DNA of 64,000 nt from Streptomyces sp. S.PNR 29 (GCF_030386795.1 NZ_JANUQM010000003.1:558001-622000); one strand, 5' to 3'; shown: positions 45,971-55,808, counted from the stretch's first letter. Numbers and translations are program-made. Notes: generated by a model from the sequence alone, not told the origin.

Positions 45971-46417
45971 GTGAGCAGTGAGCAGACTCCCGCCCCCGAA
46001 GCCGCCGAAGAGGCGGGCCCCCGTCCTGTGCGGCTGACCGCAGCGGCGGGGCTCGCCGCGTTCGAGGGATTGGCGCTCGTCGCCGGCGGCGTCTGGATGC
46101 TCGTCCGGGGCCTCACCGGCCACCCGGACGACCGGACCTCGGCCGTCACTGGCGGCATCACCCTCGTCGTCCTCGCGCTGCTGCCGCTGCTCGCCGCCCG
46201 CGGGCTGCTCGGCCGGCGAAGCTGGAGTCGCGGACCCGCCGTCATCACGCAGATCATGGCGCTGCCGGTGGCCTACAACCTGCTGCAGGCCGACAGCGTG
46301 GCGATCCCGGCGGGGATCGTGCTCGCGGTCGTGGCCGTCACGGCGCTCGTCCTGCTCGTCAACCCCGAGACGACCAGGGCCCTCGGGATCCGGGGGCCCG
46401 GCAACGTGCAGAAGTGA
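45971..46417 (+). CDS. Four-helix integral membrane protein
   Basis: A 148-residue protein with an acidic cytoplasmic start and four hydrophobic helices (about 24-45, 60-80, 90-107, 112-130). No catalytic motif is seen and no function is recognised. GTG 45971 is the likely start. It converges on the sigma-factor gene with a 3-base gap. Confidence 0.82.
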   Translation: MSSEQTPAPEAAEEAGPRPVRLTAAAGLAAFEGLALVAGGVWMLVRGLTGHPDDRTSAVTGGITLVVLALLPLLAARGLLGRRSWSRGPAVITQIMALPVAYNLLQADSVAIPAGIVLAVVAVTALVLLVNPETTRALGIRGPGNVQK

Positions 46418-46420
46418 CCG

Positions 46421-47248
46421 CTACTCCTCGACGAGCAGCTTCTCCCGCAGCTGCGCCAGCGTGCGCGCCAGCAGGCGCGACACGTGCATCTGCGAGATCC
46501 CGACCTCCTGTGCGATCTGCGACTGGGTCATGTTGCCGAAGAAGCGCAGCAGCAGGATCCGCTTCTCGCGCGGTGGCAGATCCTCAAGCAGCGGCTTGAG
46601 CGACTCCCGGTACTCGACACCCTCCAGTGCCTCGTCCTCGGCGCCGAGAGTGTCCGCGACCGCCGGGGACTCGTCGTCCGTGTCCGGAACGTCCAGGGAC
46701 AGCGTGGAGTACGCGTTGGCGGACTCCAGGCCCTCCAGGACCTCCTCCTCCGAGATCGACAGCTTCTCGGCGAGCTCGTGGACCGTGGGGGAGCGGCCGT
46801 GCAGCTGTGAGAGCTCCGCGGTCGCCGTCGTCAGCGCCAGCCGCAGCTCCTGCAGCCGTCGCGGCACCCGCACCGCCCAGCCCTTGTCGCGGAAGTGCCG
46901 CTTGATCTCGCCGACGACCGTCGGAGTCGCGTACGTCGAGAACTCCACCCCGCGGTCGGGGTCGAAGCGGTCGACCGACTTGATCAGGCCGATGGTGGCG
47001 ACCTGGGTGAGGTCGTCCAGCGGCTCGCCGCGGTTGCGGAAGCGGCGTGCGAGGTGCTCGACGAGCGGCAGATGCATCCGGACCAGCTGGTTGCGCAGCT
47101 CCGCGTACTCCGGGCTGCCCTGGTTCAGGGCGCGCAGCTCGGTGAACATGGCGCGTGCGCCGCTGCGATCCTGCGGTCCGTGCGGCGTGCCCTGCACGCT
47201 CTGTGCGCCCAGCGCGTCATCCCCGGCGTATCGCTCGTGCTCGCTCAT
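46421..47248 (-). CDS. sigH: SigB/SigF/SigH-type stress sigma factor (core)
   Basis: The core is 275 residues. Regions 2-4 are complete: LVRMHLPLVEHLARRF and FSTYATPTVVGEIKRHFRD (region 2), a middle region 3, and EVGISQMHVSRLLARTLAQLR (region 4). It belongs to the SigB-like osmotic/general stress group controlled by kinase-type anti-sigma factors. The frame continues upstream to ATG 47479 and to GTG 47578, which overlaps the anti-sigma stop (GTGA). Longer products are therefore likely, as reported for S. coelicolor sigH, which makes several isoforms. The extension is acidic, serine-rich and disordered. Confidence 0.88.
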   Translation of the reverse strand: MSEHERYAGDDALGAQSVQGTPHGPQDRSGARAMFTELRALNQGSPEYAELRNQLVRMHLPLVEHLARRFRNRGEPLDDLTQVATIGLIKSVDRFDPDRGVEFSTYATPTVVGEIKRHFRDKGWAVRVPRRLQELRLALTTATAELSQLHGRSPTVHELAEKLSISEEEVLEGLESANAYSTLSLDVPDTDDESPAVADTLGAEDEALEGVEYRESLKPLLEDLPPREKRILLLRFFGNMTQSQIAQEVGISQMHVSRLLARTLAQLREKLLVEE

Positions 47249-47574
47249 CGTCCCGCCCGTCGCCCTTCCCCGAGCCCTCGCCTCCGCCCCCGCTCCCGGC
47301 TTCGCCCGGGTGGGAGGGCCCCCACGGACGGGGGAGACCCCGATCCGTACGTCCGGAGGCGTGCTCTGCACGGCATCGTCCCGATCCCGCCGGCCGGCAT
47401 CCGTAGGTCCGTTCGCCGTGGAGGCGTCCTCCGGATGCGGCCGGGCCTGCTCGGGGATGCCGTCGATGCCGTCCGCCATGCGTCGGGATGTGCTTGAGCT
47501 GCTGCTGCTCGTGCCCTCGGCCGGCAGTTCCCGTGTGCCGCGCTCTTCGTCCCGCACCGGCCCGTCCCCGTTCC

Positions 47575-47988
47575 TCACGCCGGCCCGGGTCCCGCGCCGC
47601 GCTGTTTGTAGAGGCTGATCGAAACGGTTTTGTCTTCGTCCACGGCGGAGGAGACCTTGCCCGCCAGGGCGGACAGCACCGTCCAGGCGAAGGTGTCGCG
47701 CGAGGGGGCGTGGCCGTCCGTGGTCGGGGCCGAGACGGTGACCTCGAGCGAGTCGTCGACGAGTCGGAAGACGCAGCTGAGTACCGAGCCGGGCACGGCC
47801 TGCTGGAGCAGGATCGCGCACGCCTCGTCCACCGCGATGCGCAGGTCCTCGATCTCGTCGAGGGTGAAGTCCAAACGGGCCGCGAGGCCGGCGGTCGCCG
47901 TACGCAGCACCGACAGGTAGGCACCCGCAGCCGGCAGCCGGACTTCCACGAAGTCCTGGGTCGCGGGCTCGCCTGCGATCTGGGACAC
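47575..47988 (-). CDS. rshA: HATPase-type anti-sigma factor (RshA/UshX-like)
   Basis: A 137-residue RsbW/SpoIIAB-like protein. DLRIAVDEACAILL (about 51-64) supplies the N-box-like helix of the HATPase fold. Such proteins bind the cognate sigma factor and are freed by anti-anti-sigma factors. GTG 47988 is preferred because GGAGGTGAGG lies just upstream; frames from 47994 or TTG 48000 would overlap that site. Its stop overlaps a possible start of the sigma gene, indicating coupling. Confidence 0.87.
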   Translation of the reverse strand: MSQIAGEPATQDFVEVRLPAAGAYLSVLRTATAGLAARLDFTLDEIEDLRIAVDEACAILLQQAVPGSVLSCVFRLVDDSLEVTVSAPTTDGHAPSRDTFAWTVLSALAGKVSSAVDEDKTVSISLYKQRGAGPGPA

Positions 47989-48239
47989 CCTCACCTCCAA
48001 GGTGGTACAAGCGTTTCAGGGCCGAGGGTCGCCCCCTCGGGGAACGCGATACGTGGTTCAGCGTGACGCTATCGCGCTCTGAACGTTACTGTCCCCGGGA
48101 CCCCAGCCCCCTGCTGTCACTCATAGTAAACATACATATACGCACAGTGGCTAGGGGTTTGCCGGGCCCAAATGGGAAGAGCGCGCGCCGGATTGACGTA
48201 CCCAGACGTCAGACGGTCGAACCGTCCGGCTCCCGGGTC

Positions 48240-48500
48240 TCAGACGAGCACGTGATCGACGAAGCACCAGCGCCAGGTCTCACCGGGCTCGAAGGTCCTC
48301 ATCACCGGGTGGCCGGAGTCCTTGTGGTGCTCCGTTGCGTGCCGTCCCGGCGAGGAGTCGCAGCAGCCGACGTGACCGCAGCTGAGGCAGAGCCGCAGCT
48401 GCACCGGATCCATGCCGTCGGCCAGACACTCCGGACATGTCTCGCTCAGCGGCTGTGGTTCCGGGTGCGGCAGCGCGTCGGCGTGCGTGCACTGTTTCAT
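48240..48500 (-). CDS. UBP-type zinc finger protein
   Basis: An 86-residue protein that is essentially one ZnF-UBP domain. Zinc ligands lie in CPEC, LCLSCGHVGCCD and HATEHHKDSGHPVMRTFEPG. In eukaryotes this fold binds ubiquitin tails; in actinobacteria the partner is unknown. It is divergent from the antiporter gene with about 60 bases between them. Confidence 0.9.
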   Translation of the reverse strand: MKQCTHADALPHPEPQPLSETCPECLADGMDPVQLRLCLSCGHVGCCDSSPGRHATEHHKDSGHPVMRTFEPGETWRWCFVDHVLV

Positions 48501-48563
48501 GATTGCCAGATTACGACGCTTGTGCGGATGACCGCGCGAAAAAAGAGGGGCGGGCGAGAACCG

Positions 48564-50159
48564 ATGGACGTGATGCCACTGCTGTTGCTGGTGGCGGGCA
48601 GTGCCGCCATCGCCGCGGCCGCCCGGCGCACCCCCGTGCCGGCGCCGCTGCTGCTGGTCGCGGCCGGGCTCGTCGTGTCGTACGTCCCCGGAGTGCCCGA
48701 CTACACCCTGGATCCGCACGTCGTCCTGCCGCTGCTGCTGCCCCCGCTGCTGTACACGGCGGCCATCGACAGCTCCTACCTCGACCTGCGGGCGCAGACA
48801 CGCCCCGTGGCACTGCTGTCGGTGGGATACGTGCTCTTCGCGACCTTCGCCGTCGGCTGGGCCGCGTATCTGATCGTGCCCGGCCTGCCGCTGACCGCGG
48901 CGCTGGTGCTCGGCGCGGTGGTGGCGCCGCCGGACGCCGTCGCGGCCACGGCGATCGCGCGCCGGGTGGGCCTGCCGTCGCGCATCACCACGATCCTCCA
49001 GGGCGAGTCCCTGCTGAACGACGCCACCGCGATCACCGCCTACAAGGTGGCGCTCGCGGCCGCCGTCGGGGAGGGCGCCACGTGGGCCGGCGGGATAACC
49101 GAGTTCCTGGTCGCCGCGGTCGGCGGGGTCGGTGTCGGACTGGTGCTGATGGTGCCGATCCACTGGTTGCGCACCCACCTGAAAGAAGCGCTGCTGCAGA
49201 ACACCCTCTCCCTGCTGATCCCCTTCGTGGCCTACGCGGCGGCCGAGCAGGTGCACGCCTCCGGGGTGCTGGCGGTGGTCGTCGTCGCACTCCACCTCGG
49301 TCACCGCGCGTGGGAGGTCGATTTCGCCACCCGGCTCCAGGAGGACGCGGTGTGGAGGATGGTCGCGTTCGTCCTGGAGTCGTCCGTGTTCGCGCTCATC
49401 GGACTGCAACTGCCGGTGGTCCTGAGAGGACTCGGGGAGTACGAGGGCGCCGACGCCGCCTGGTACGCGCTCGCCCTCTTCCTGGTGGTGGTGGCGGCCC
49501 GGTTCGTGTGGGTGTTCCCGGCGACCTTCCTGCCGCGCGCGCTGTCGGCCCGCATCCGCGCGCGTGAGGAGAACCCCACCTGGAGGGGGCCGGTCACGGT
49601 CGGCTGGGCCGGCATGAGAGGCGTCGTCTCGCTGGCCATCGCCTTCTCGGTCCCGCTCACCGTGAACGGCGGCGAGCCTTTCCCGCACCGCAATCTCATC
49701 CTCTTCCTGACCTTCACGACGGTCATCGGCACGCTGGTCGTGCAGGGGCTGACGCTGCCCCCGCTGATCCGCGTCCTGAAGTTCCCCGGGCGCGACACGC
49801 AGGCGGAGACGCTCGCGGAGGCGAACGCCCAGGCGCAGGCCTCCCGGGCCGCCGAGCAGCGCCTGGACGAGCTCCTGACCGATGAGCGCAACGCCCTTCC
49901 GGCACCGCTCGCCGACCGTCTCCGCCAAGTCCTGGAGCGCCGCCGCAACGCCGTCTGGGAACGCCTCGGCCAGGTCAACCCGGTCACCGGCGAGACCGTC
50001 GACGACACCTACCGGCGACTGTCCCGGGAGATGATCGGCGCCGAGCGCGAGGTCTTCGTCAAGCTGCGCAACGGCCGCTACATCGACGACGAGATGCTGC
50101 GGACGTTGCTGCGCAGGCTGGACCTGGAGGAGGCGGCGATCTACCGGGAAGCTGCCTAG
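48564..50159 (+). CDS. CPA1-family Na+/H+ antiporter
   Basis: A 531-residue antiporter with about 12 membrane helices and a cytoplasmic tail of about 110 residues. APPDAVAATAIARR (around 110-125) and GESLLNDATAITAYK (around 152-166), which carries the Asn-Asp ion-binding pair, are diagnostic. GWAGMRGVVSLA is the conserved late helix. The tail contains a coiled-coil-like Ala/Glu/Arg stretch. ATG 48564 is used; ATG 48528 twelve codons earlier is an alternative. Confidence 0.92.
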   Translation: MDVMPLLLLVAGSAAIAAAARRTPVPAPLLLVAAGLVVSYVPGVPDYTLDPHVVLPLLLPPLLYTAAIDSSYLDLRAQTRPVALLSVGYVLFATFAVGWAAYLIVPGLPLTAALVLGAVVAPPDAVAATAIARRVGLPSRITTILQGESLLNDATAITAYKVALAAAVGEGATWAGGITEFLVAAVGGVGVGLVLMVPIHWLRTHLKEALLQNTLSLLIPFVAYAAAEQVHASGVLAVVVVALHLGHRAWEVDFATRLQEDAVWRMVAFVLESSVFALIGLQLPVVLRGLGEYEGADAAWYALALFLVVVAARFVWVFPATFLPRALSARIRAREENPTWRGPVTVGWAGMRGVVSLAIAFSVPLTVNGGEPFPHRNLILFLTFTTVIGTLVVQGLTLPPLIRVLKFPGRDTQAETLAEANAQAQASRAAEQRLDELLTDERNALPAPLADRLRQVLERRRNAVWERLGQVNPVTGETVDDTYRRLSREMIGAEREVFVKLRNGRYIDDEMLRTLLRRLDLEEAAIYREAA

Positions 50160-51110
50160 CTAGGGGGTCTCCGCCCTGGGGCCTGTCCAGCGGCGCTCCG
50201 GCTCCGGGAAGGGGCGCCCGGTGATGACGGCCGCGATCGTCGTCCCGCGTGGGAAGGCGTCTTCCTCCACGAGGGCCACCAGGCCGTACAGCAACTTGGC
50301 GACATAGAGACGCTCCACGGGCAGGCCGTGGCGGTGCTCGAAGTCCTCGGCGAAGGCGTCGAGTGCGGGGGTGGTGCGCGCGTAGCCGCCGAAGTGGAAG
50401 CGGTCGACCAGGCACCAGTCGCCGCGCGGACCGCCGAAGGCCAGTTCCTGGAGCCGCCGTATGTCGGCGCTCAGGAAGCCGCCCTTGAGGACGGGTATGC
50501 CCAGCGCTCGCTGATCTGCGGCGAGCCCGGCGGCCATCCCGGCGAAGGTGCCGCCCGTGCCGCAGGCGACGGCGACGACGTCGGCCCGGCCCCGCAGCTC
50601 CGCACCGAGCGCACGGCAGCCGCGGACGGCGTCGGCATTGCTGCCGCCCTCCGGAACGACGTACGCGTCCTCGGCGCCCGCCGCCCGCAGGACGGCCGCC
50701 AGGGTCTCCGGCTCGGTCTTGCGGCGATACGTCGACCGGTCGACGAAATGCAGCCGCATGCCGTCGGCCGCGCACCGGGCCAGGGAGGGGTTCAGCGGGC
50801 GGTCGGCCAGCTCCTGGCCCCGCACCACGCCGACCGTGGGCACACCGAGCAGCCGCCCGGCGGCGGCCGTGGCGCGCAGGTGGTTGGAGTACGCGCCGCC
50901 GAAGGTGGCGACGGTCCGGCCACCCGCCGCCGCGAGGTTCGGCGCGAGCTTGCGCCACTTGTTGCCGACCAACTCCGGGTGGATCAGATCGTCCCGCTTC
51001 AGCACCAGGCGGACGCCCCGCCGGGCGAAGCGCTCGTCCGGGACCTCCTGCGAAGGCGAGGGCAGCCGCGGGCGCAGGGCGGTGAGGTCGGGGGATTCGG
51101 TGCTGGTCAC
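50160..51110 (-). CDS. PLP-dependent ACC deaminase/D-cysteine desulfhydrase family
   Basis: A 316-residue fold-type II PLP enzyme. The PLP lysine is in ELVGNKWRKL (about 50-59), followed by TFGGAYSNHLRATAAAG and the phosphate-binding ACGTGGTFAGM. Family members open 1-aminocyclopropane-1-carboxylate or release sulfide from D-cysteine; sequence alone does not separate these. GTG 51110 is the first plausible start. The stop codon abuts the antiporter stop. Confidence 0.88.
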   Translation of the reverse strand: MTSTESPDLTALRPRLPSPSQEVPDERFARRGVRLVLKRDDLIHPELVGNKWRKLAPNLAAAGGRTVATFGGAYSNHLRATAAAGRLLGVPTVGVVRGQELADRPLNPSLARCAADGMRLHFVDRSTYRRKTEPETLAAVLRAAGAEDAYVVPEGGSNADAVRGCRALGAELRGRADVVAVACGTGGTFAGMAAGLAADQRALGIPVLKGGFLSADIRRLQELAFGGPRGDWCLVDRFHFGGYARTTPALDAFAEDFEHRHGLPVERLYVAKLLYGLVALVEEDAFPRGTTIAAVITGRPFPEPERRWTGPRAETP

Positions 51111-51183
51111 GACACCATTGTGGGCCGTCCGTGGGACGCGGACCGGGCCCGCTCGGTCATCCGTCACCAGCCGCGGCACACCA

Positions 51184-51774
51184 TCACTTCAGCCGTTCCC
51201 GGATGCGCTCCCGCATCCCTGCCATCGTGAAGCCCCGCGGGTCGACCTTCCCCGGCTGCCACTCCAGGTGCCCGATGACGGACCGTTCCGTCCACCCGTG
51301 GTGGCGGCAGACCGCGGCGGCGGCTCTCTCGATGGCCTCCAGCTGGGCCGCCGGCCAGGGATCCTCGCCGTCGCCCAGGTTCTCGCACTCGAAGCCGTAG
51401 AAGTGCCGGTTGCCGTCGGTGTTGGCCTCGTTGTCCTTCGGCAGCCCCTTCTCGGCGATCACCGCACGCAGTACCTCGTCGTCGCCGAGCCCGGCGTGGT
51501 TGGCCCGGCCGTACCCGACCAGGTGGACGGTGCCGTCCTTGGTGATCACACCGTGGCACAGCGGTCCCGGCAGGTCCGCGTAGCCCTTCCGGCAGAGCTC
51601 GACGGTCCGCGCGCTGCCCTTGGTCACGGTGTGGTGGATCATCACGCCGTGGACGGGTCCCCACGGGCCCTTGTGGTTGCGATTGTGGGTCTGCCAGTCG
51701 CCGACTTCGACGACGGTGAGGCCCTCCGCCTTCAGCGCCTTCAAGAAGCTGCCCGCGGACATGGGTGATGCCAT
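51184..51774 (-). CDS. N-acetylmuramoyl-L-alanine amidase (Amidase_2)
   Basis: A 196-residue type-2 amidase domain that cleaves the stem peptide from muramic acid. Candidate zinc ligands are in GVMIHHTVTKG (about 43-53) and SVIGHLEWQPGKVDPRG near 165; YGFECENLGDGEDPW lies between. There is no signal peptide, so export by another route, a phage-endolysin origin, or an intracellular recycling role are all possible. AAGGAG precedes ATG 51774. It is divergent from the encapsulin gene. Confidence 0.9.
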   Translation of the reverse strand: MASPMSAGSFLKALKAEGLTVVEVGDWQTHNRNHKGPWGPVHGVMIHHTVTKGSARTVELCRKGYADLPGPLCHGVITKDGTVHLVGYGRANHAGLGDDEVLRAVIAEKGLPKDNEANTDGNRHFYGFECENLGDGEDPWPAAQLEAIERAAAAVCRHHGWTERSVIGHLEWQPGKVDPRGFTMAGMRERIRERLK

Positions 51775-52065
51775 GGCCGGCTCCTTCATGCTGCGCGACG
51801 GTCGCCCGTTGCGGCCGCCTCGTACCGCTGCTTGTACCGAAACGGAGCGCCCGCGACTAATCGTTCGGGCCTTGTACGAGCCGATCCGGACAATGTTCGT
51901 CCGCGTGAACGGCTGGGCGGGCACCCATATGTGCCCCGGCCGTCGATGATCCATTCCCGCTCTTTCGGGTAATAGCACCAACACGCTCCGTGAGGAAGGC
52001 TTGGCCGTGCACATCGATGCCCCGGCGCAGACCGGCTCCGGGGCAAAACGGGAGGGCATTTCTCT

Positions 52066-53472
52066 ATGTCGGTAGGCGAAGAGGTCCGCACCGAGCAGTC
52101 CAGGCCGCAGCAGAGCCTCGGCACTGCGGCCGCGCGGAACCTGGCCACCACGACCAAGTCCGCGCCTCAGATGCAGGAGATCAGCTCTCGCTGGCTGCTG
52201 CGCATGCTGCCCTGGGTGGACGTGCAGGGCGGTACGTACCGGGTGAACCGGCGACTTTCGTTCGCCGTGGGGGACGGCCGGGTGACGTTCGTGAAGACCG
52301 GTGACCGCGTCGAGGTCGTGCCGGTCGAGCTGGGCGAGCTGCCGGCGCTGCGGTCGTACGAGGACGAGGAGGTGCTCACGGAACTCGCCCGGCGCTGCGA
52401 GCAGCGTGAGTTCGCCGCCGGGGAGGTGATCGCCTCCTTCGGCAGCCAGACCGACGAGGTGTACCTGCTGGCACACGGCCGGGTGGAGAAGATCGGCACA
52501 GGCCCGTACGGCGAGGACGAGTCCCTCGGCGTCCTCGCCGACGGCGCCTACCTCGGCGACCAGGCGCTGCTCGACTCCGACGCCATCTGGGAGTACACCG
52601 CCCGCGCGGTCACCGCCTGCACGGTGCTCGTGCTGTCCCGCCAGGACGTCGAGCAGGTCGCGGAGCGCACCGACTCCCTGCGCGAGCACCTCCAGCAGCG
52701 GCGGTCGATCCCCGCCCAGCGCACCAACAAGTACGGCGAGAAGGAGATCGACCTCGCGGCCGGCCACACCGGCGAGCCGGACATCCCGCACACCTTCGTC
52801 GACTACGAGGCCAAGCCCCGTGAGTACGAGCTGAGTGTCGCCCAGACCGTGCTGCGCATCCACACGCGCGTGGCCGACCTCTACAACCAGCCGATGAACC
52901 AGACCGAGCAGCAGATCCGGCTGACGGTCGAGGCGCTGAAGGAGCGCCAGGAGCACGAGCTCATCAACAACCGCGACTTCGGACTGCTCCACAACTGCGA
53001 GTACGACCAGCGGATCCAGCCGCACGACGGCGTTCCCGGTCCGGACGACCTGGACGAGCTGCTCAGCAGGCGGCGTGGCACCAGGCTGCTGCTCGCCCAC
53101 CCGCGCGCGATCTCGGCGATCGGCCGCGAGCTCAACAAGCGGGGACTCGTCCCTGAGACCATCGACGTCGGCGGCAACCGCATCCCCACCTGGCGCGGTG
53201 TGCCGATCTTCCCGTGCAACAAGATCCCGGTCACCGAGGCCCGCACGACCTCGATCATCGCGATGCGTACCGGCGAGGCGGACCAGGGCGTCATCGGCCT
53301 GCGGGCCACCGGCCTCCCGGACGAGATCGAACCGAGCCTGTCCGTGCGCTTCATGGGCATCAACGAACAGGCCATCATCAAGTACCTGGTGACGGCCTAC
53401 TACTCGGCCGCGGTTCTCGTACCGGACGCGCTCGGCGTCCTGGAGAACGTCGAGATCGGCCGCTGGCGATGA
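52066..53472 (+). CDS. Family 2B encapsulin shell protein with cyclic-nucleotide-binding domain
   Basis: A 468-residue protein. Residues 1-90 form the N-terminal arm, residues about 95-210 a Crp-like cNBD ([30 protein letters not shown]), and residues about 240-468 the HK97-fold shell ([41 protein letters not shown]). This is the layout of family 2B encapsulins, in which the cNBD is inserted in the E-loop and displayed outside the shell. Such proteins used to be annotated as Crp-like regulators. GGGAGG lies ten bases before the ATG. The next gene, 34 bases on, is the probable cargo enzyme. Confidence 0.92.
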   Translation: MSVGEEVRTEQSRPQQSLGTAAARNLATTTKSAPQMQEISSRWLLRMLPWVDVQGGTYRVNRRLSFAVGDGRVTFVKTGDRVEVVPVELGELPALRSYEDEEVLTELARRCEQREFAAGEVIASFGSQTDEVYLLAHGRVEKIGTGPYGEDESLGVLADGAYLGDQALLDSDAIWEYTARAVTACTVLVLSRQDVEQVAERTDSLREHLQQRRSIPAQRTNKYGEKEIDLAAGHTGEPDIPHTFVDYEAKPREYELSVAQTVLRIHTRVADLYNQPMNQTEQQIRLTVEALKERQEHELINNRDFGLLHNCEYDQRIQPHDGVPGPDDLDELLSRRRGTRLLLAHPRAISAIGRELNKRGLVPETIDVGGNRIPTWRGVPIFPCNKIPVTEARTTSIIAMRTGEADQGVIGLRATGLPDEIEPSLSVRFMGINEQAIIKYLVTAYYSAAVLVPDALGVLENVEIGRWR

Positions 53473-53506
53473 TCCTCCCCATCCGCTCACTGACCGAGGC
53501 GGTCCC

Positions 53507-54673
53507 ATGGGCGAGCCCCTGACGGAGCAGGAGCAGGGCACCATCGAGACCCGGCGTTCCACCGGGAGGCGGCGCCCCACCGGAACGTCGGACACGTGCG
53601 AAAGGGCGAGCGCCATCGGGACGCACGGGGACAGCCGACCGGGGCCGCCCGACGGGCACGAGGCGGCGGCACTCCTGGAACGTGCCCGGGCGTCGGTCGA
53701 CCCGGAACTGCGTGCCGCGCTGATGTCGCTGCCGGGCTCGATGCGCCGGATCGCGCTCTACCACTTCGGCTGGGAGCATGCCGACGGCACACCCGCGGCG
53801 GGCAACGCGGGCAAGGCGATCCGCCCGGCGCTCGTCCTCGCCTCGGCCGCCGCGCTCGGCGGGGCCCCGGCGCGGGCGGCGGCGGTGCGGGCGGCCACGG
53901 CGGTGGAGCTGGTGCACAACTTCACCCTGCTGCACGACGACGTGATGGACCGGGACACCACTCGCCGGCATCGGCCCACCGCGTGGACCGTGTTCGGTGA
54001 GGCCGGTGCGATCCTCGCGGGTGACGCCCTCCAGGCGCTGGCCCTGCGGCTGCTCGCCGAGGACCCGCGACCGGCGTCCCCGGCGGCTGCCGCGCGGCTC
54101 GCCGACTGCATCGTGGAGCTGTGCGCCGGTCAGCACGCGGACACGGCGCTGGAGCGACGCAGCCCCGCCGAGGTCACCCTGGAGGAGGTACTCGCCATGG
54201 CCGAGGCCAAGACGGGCGCGTTGCTGGGGTGCGCCTGCGCCCTCGGCGCGCTGTGTGCGGGCGCGGCGGAGGAGGACGTCGAGGCGCTGGACGCGTTCGG
54301 ACGCCAGGCCGGGCTGGCCTTCCAGCTCATCGACGACGTCATCGGCATCTGGGGCGACCCGCACCGCACCGGTAAGCCGGCCGGCGCGGACCTCGCCGCC
54401 CGCAAGAAGTCGCTGCCGGTCGTCGCCGCGCTCGCCTCCGGAACGCCGGCTGCGGCGGAACTCGCCGAGCTGTACGAGAACCCGCCGGAGAAGGAGGACC
54501 TGGAGCGCATGGCACTGGCCGTGGAGCGGGCGGGCGGCCGGGACTGGGCCCAGGCCCAGGCGGCCGACCGAATGGCCCGGGCGATGCAGGAGCTGGCCCG
54601 CGCGGTGCCAGAGCCGGAGGCGGCGGGCGGCCTGCTCGCGCTGGCCGAGTTCGTCACGCGGCGCAGCAGGTGA
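53507..54673 (+). CDS. Polyprenyl diphosphate synthase, probable encapsulin cargo
   Basis: A 388-residue trans-isoprenyl diphosphate synthase. The first aspartate-rich motif is LLHDDVMDRDTTRRHRPT (about 144-161), and the second region is FQLIDDVIGIWGDPHRTGKPAGADL (about 271-295), with basic residues as expected. The first 45-50 residues are disordered and rich in Thr, Arg, Gly and Pro, the type of N-terminal extension that loads cargo into family 2 encapsulins. Position directly after the shell gene supports this. Product chain length cannot be set from sequence. Confidence 0.92.
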   Translation: MGEPLTEQEQGTIETRRSTGRRRPTGTSDTCERASAIGTHGDSRPGPPDGHEAAALLERARASVDPELRAALMSLPGSMRRIALYHFGWEHADGTPAAGNAGKAIRPALVLASAAALGGAPARAAAVRAATAVELVHNFTLLHDDVMDRDTTRRHRPTAWTVFGEAGAILAGDALQALALRLLAEDPRPASPAAAARLADCIVELCAGQHADTALERRSPAEVTLEEVLAMAEAKTGALLGCACALGALCAGAAEEDVEALDAFGRQAGLAFQLIDDVIGIWGDPHRTGKPAGADLAARKKSLPVVAALASGTPAAAELAELYENPPEKEDLERMALAVERAGGRDWAQAQAADRMARAMQELARAVPEPEAAGGLLALAEFVTRRSR

Positions 54674-55049
54674 GGGCTGGCTGTCGGGGCGTGCTGCGGC
54701 ATTGGCCGGTTCTGGGGGCGCGGTACATAACGGGCCGCAGCGCCGCACCCCGCCACTGCCGCCCGCGGCCGTCTGCCCCGTCACCGCAACCGGGCGCTCC
54801 CAACCGCCTGCCCGCCCGTCGCCCCCCGCCGGGCGCACGAAGACCCCGGAGCCCTCGTTGGTCCGTGCGGTTCCTGACCCCGCGCGGGCCGTACCCGAGG
54901 GCTCCGGTTCGGTGGGTCCCGCGCATCCCCCACGGTGTGCGGGGCCCGCCTCCCACGGGTACCGGCAGGATCTCGACGTCCCTGTCACGCTCACCGGTTA
55001 GGCTGCAACGGCCATATACAGGGCGCCGGTTGGGACGAAGGGGCGGGAC
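54674..55049. other. Non-coding gap, 376 bases
   Basis: Between the prenyl synthase and the GNAT gene I see no convincing gene, RNA or terminator. The open frames are GC-rich shadows. No clear promoter was found for the GNAT gene. Confidence 0.5.
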
Positions 55050-55658
55050 ATGGGCGTGGCGATCCGGACGGCGGGGGAGGGCGATCGGGAGCTGGTCGTC
55101 CGGCTGCTGGACGAGGCCTTCCGGGACGATCCGGTCAGCCGCTGGGTGCTCCCCGGCGACGAGTACCTCCGTACCACGCACCCGAGGCTCATGGGCGCGT
55201 TCACCGACATCGTGCTCGCAGCGGGGCGTATCGACATCACTGCGGACGGCTCGGCCTGTGCGCTGTGGTTGTCCGTACCGGCGGACGATCACGACGACGC
55301 CGAGGGCGACGGCCCGGCCCTGGTGCGCGAGGCCGTCGGTCCGGACAATCAGCGTGCCGAGCTGATCGGACGGCTCACTGCGGAGGTCCATCCCTCCGGC
55401 CGCGCCCACGAGTACCTGTGGATGATCGCCGTGGCCCCCGGACGGCAGGGCGAGGGCCTCGGCACCGCGCTCATCGCGTCGGTTCTGGACCGCTGCGACC
55501 GGGAGGGGCTGCCCGCCTACCTGGAGGCGAGCAACCTCCGCAGCCGCAAGCTCTACGAACGGCTGGGCTTCGAGTTCACCGGCCAGGCGGTGAACCTGCC
55601 GGACGGACCGCAGATGTGGCCGATGTGGCGCGAGCCGCAGGCCGCCGACAGGGGCTGA
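55050..55658 (+). CDS. GNAT-family N-acetyltransferase
   Basis: A 202-residue acetyltransferase with the acetyl-CoA loop MIAVAPGRQGEGLGTALIAS (about 124-143) and EASNLRSRKLYERLGFEFTG (about 158-177). Substrate unknown. It stands alone between two gaps. Confidence 0.9.
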   Translation: MGVAIRTAGEGDRELVVRLLDEAFRDDPVSRWVLPGDEYLRTTHPRLMGAFTDIVLAAGRIDITADGSACALWLSVPADDHDDAEGDGPALVREAVGPDNQRAELIGRLTAEVHPSGRAHEYLWMIAVAPGRQGEGLGTALIASVLDRCDREGLPAYLEASNLRSRKLYERLGFEFTGQAVNLPDGPQMWPMWREPQAADRG

Positions 55659-55808
55659 AGGACCAGCCTGCGCCCGTACCTCGCCTCGCGCACTCCGCGA
55701 CAGTCGCCCGGCCGCCACCGACTTCGCCCTCCAGGACGTCCGCACTCCGGCACCGGCGCGCTGGTCCGTACCTGAGCGCGCAAGCGCTGACCGGCCTACG
55801 CTGAGGGC

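Noticed and set aside
51184..51774. Prophage remnant signalled by the leaderless amidase and the HK97-fold shell gene.
   Set aside because: No terminase, portal, tail or integrase genes occur. The shell gene is a family 2B encapsulin and the amidase is a single gene.
52066..53472. Crp/Fnr-type transcription factor because of the cyclic-nucleotide-binding domain.
   Set aside because: No helix-turn-helix follows the cNBD. The C-terminal half fits the encapsulin shell instead.
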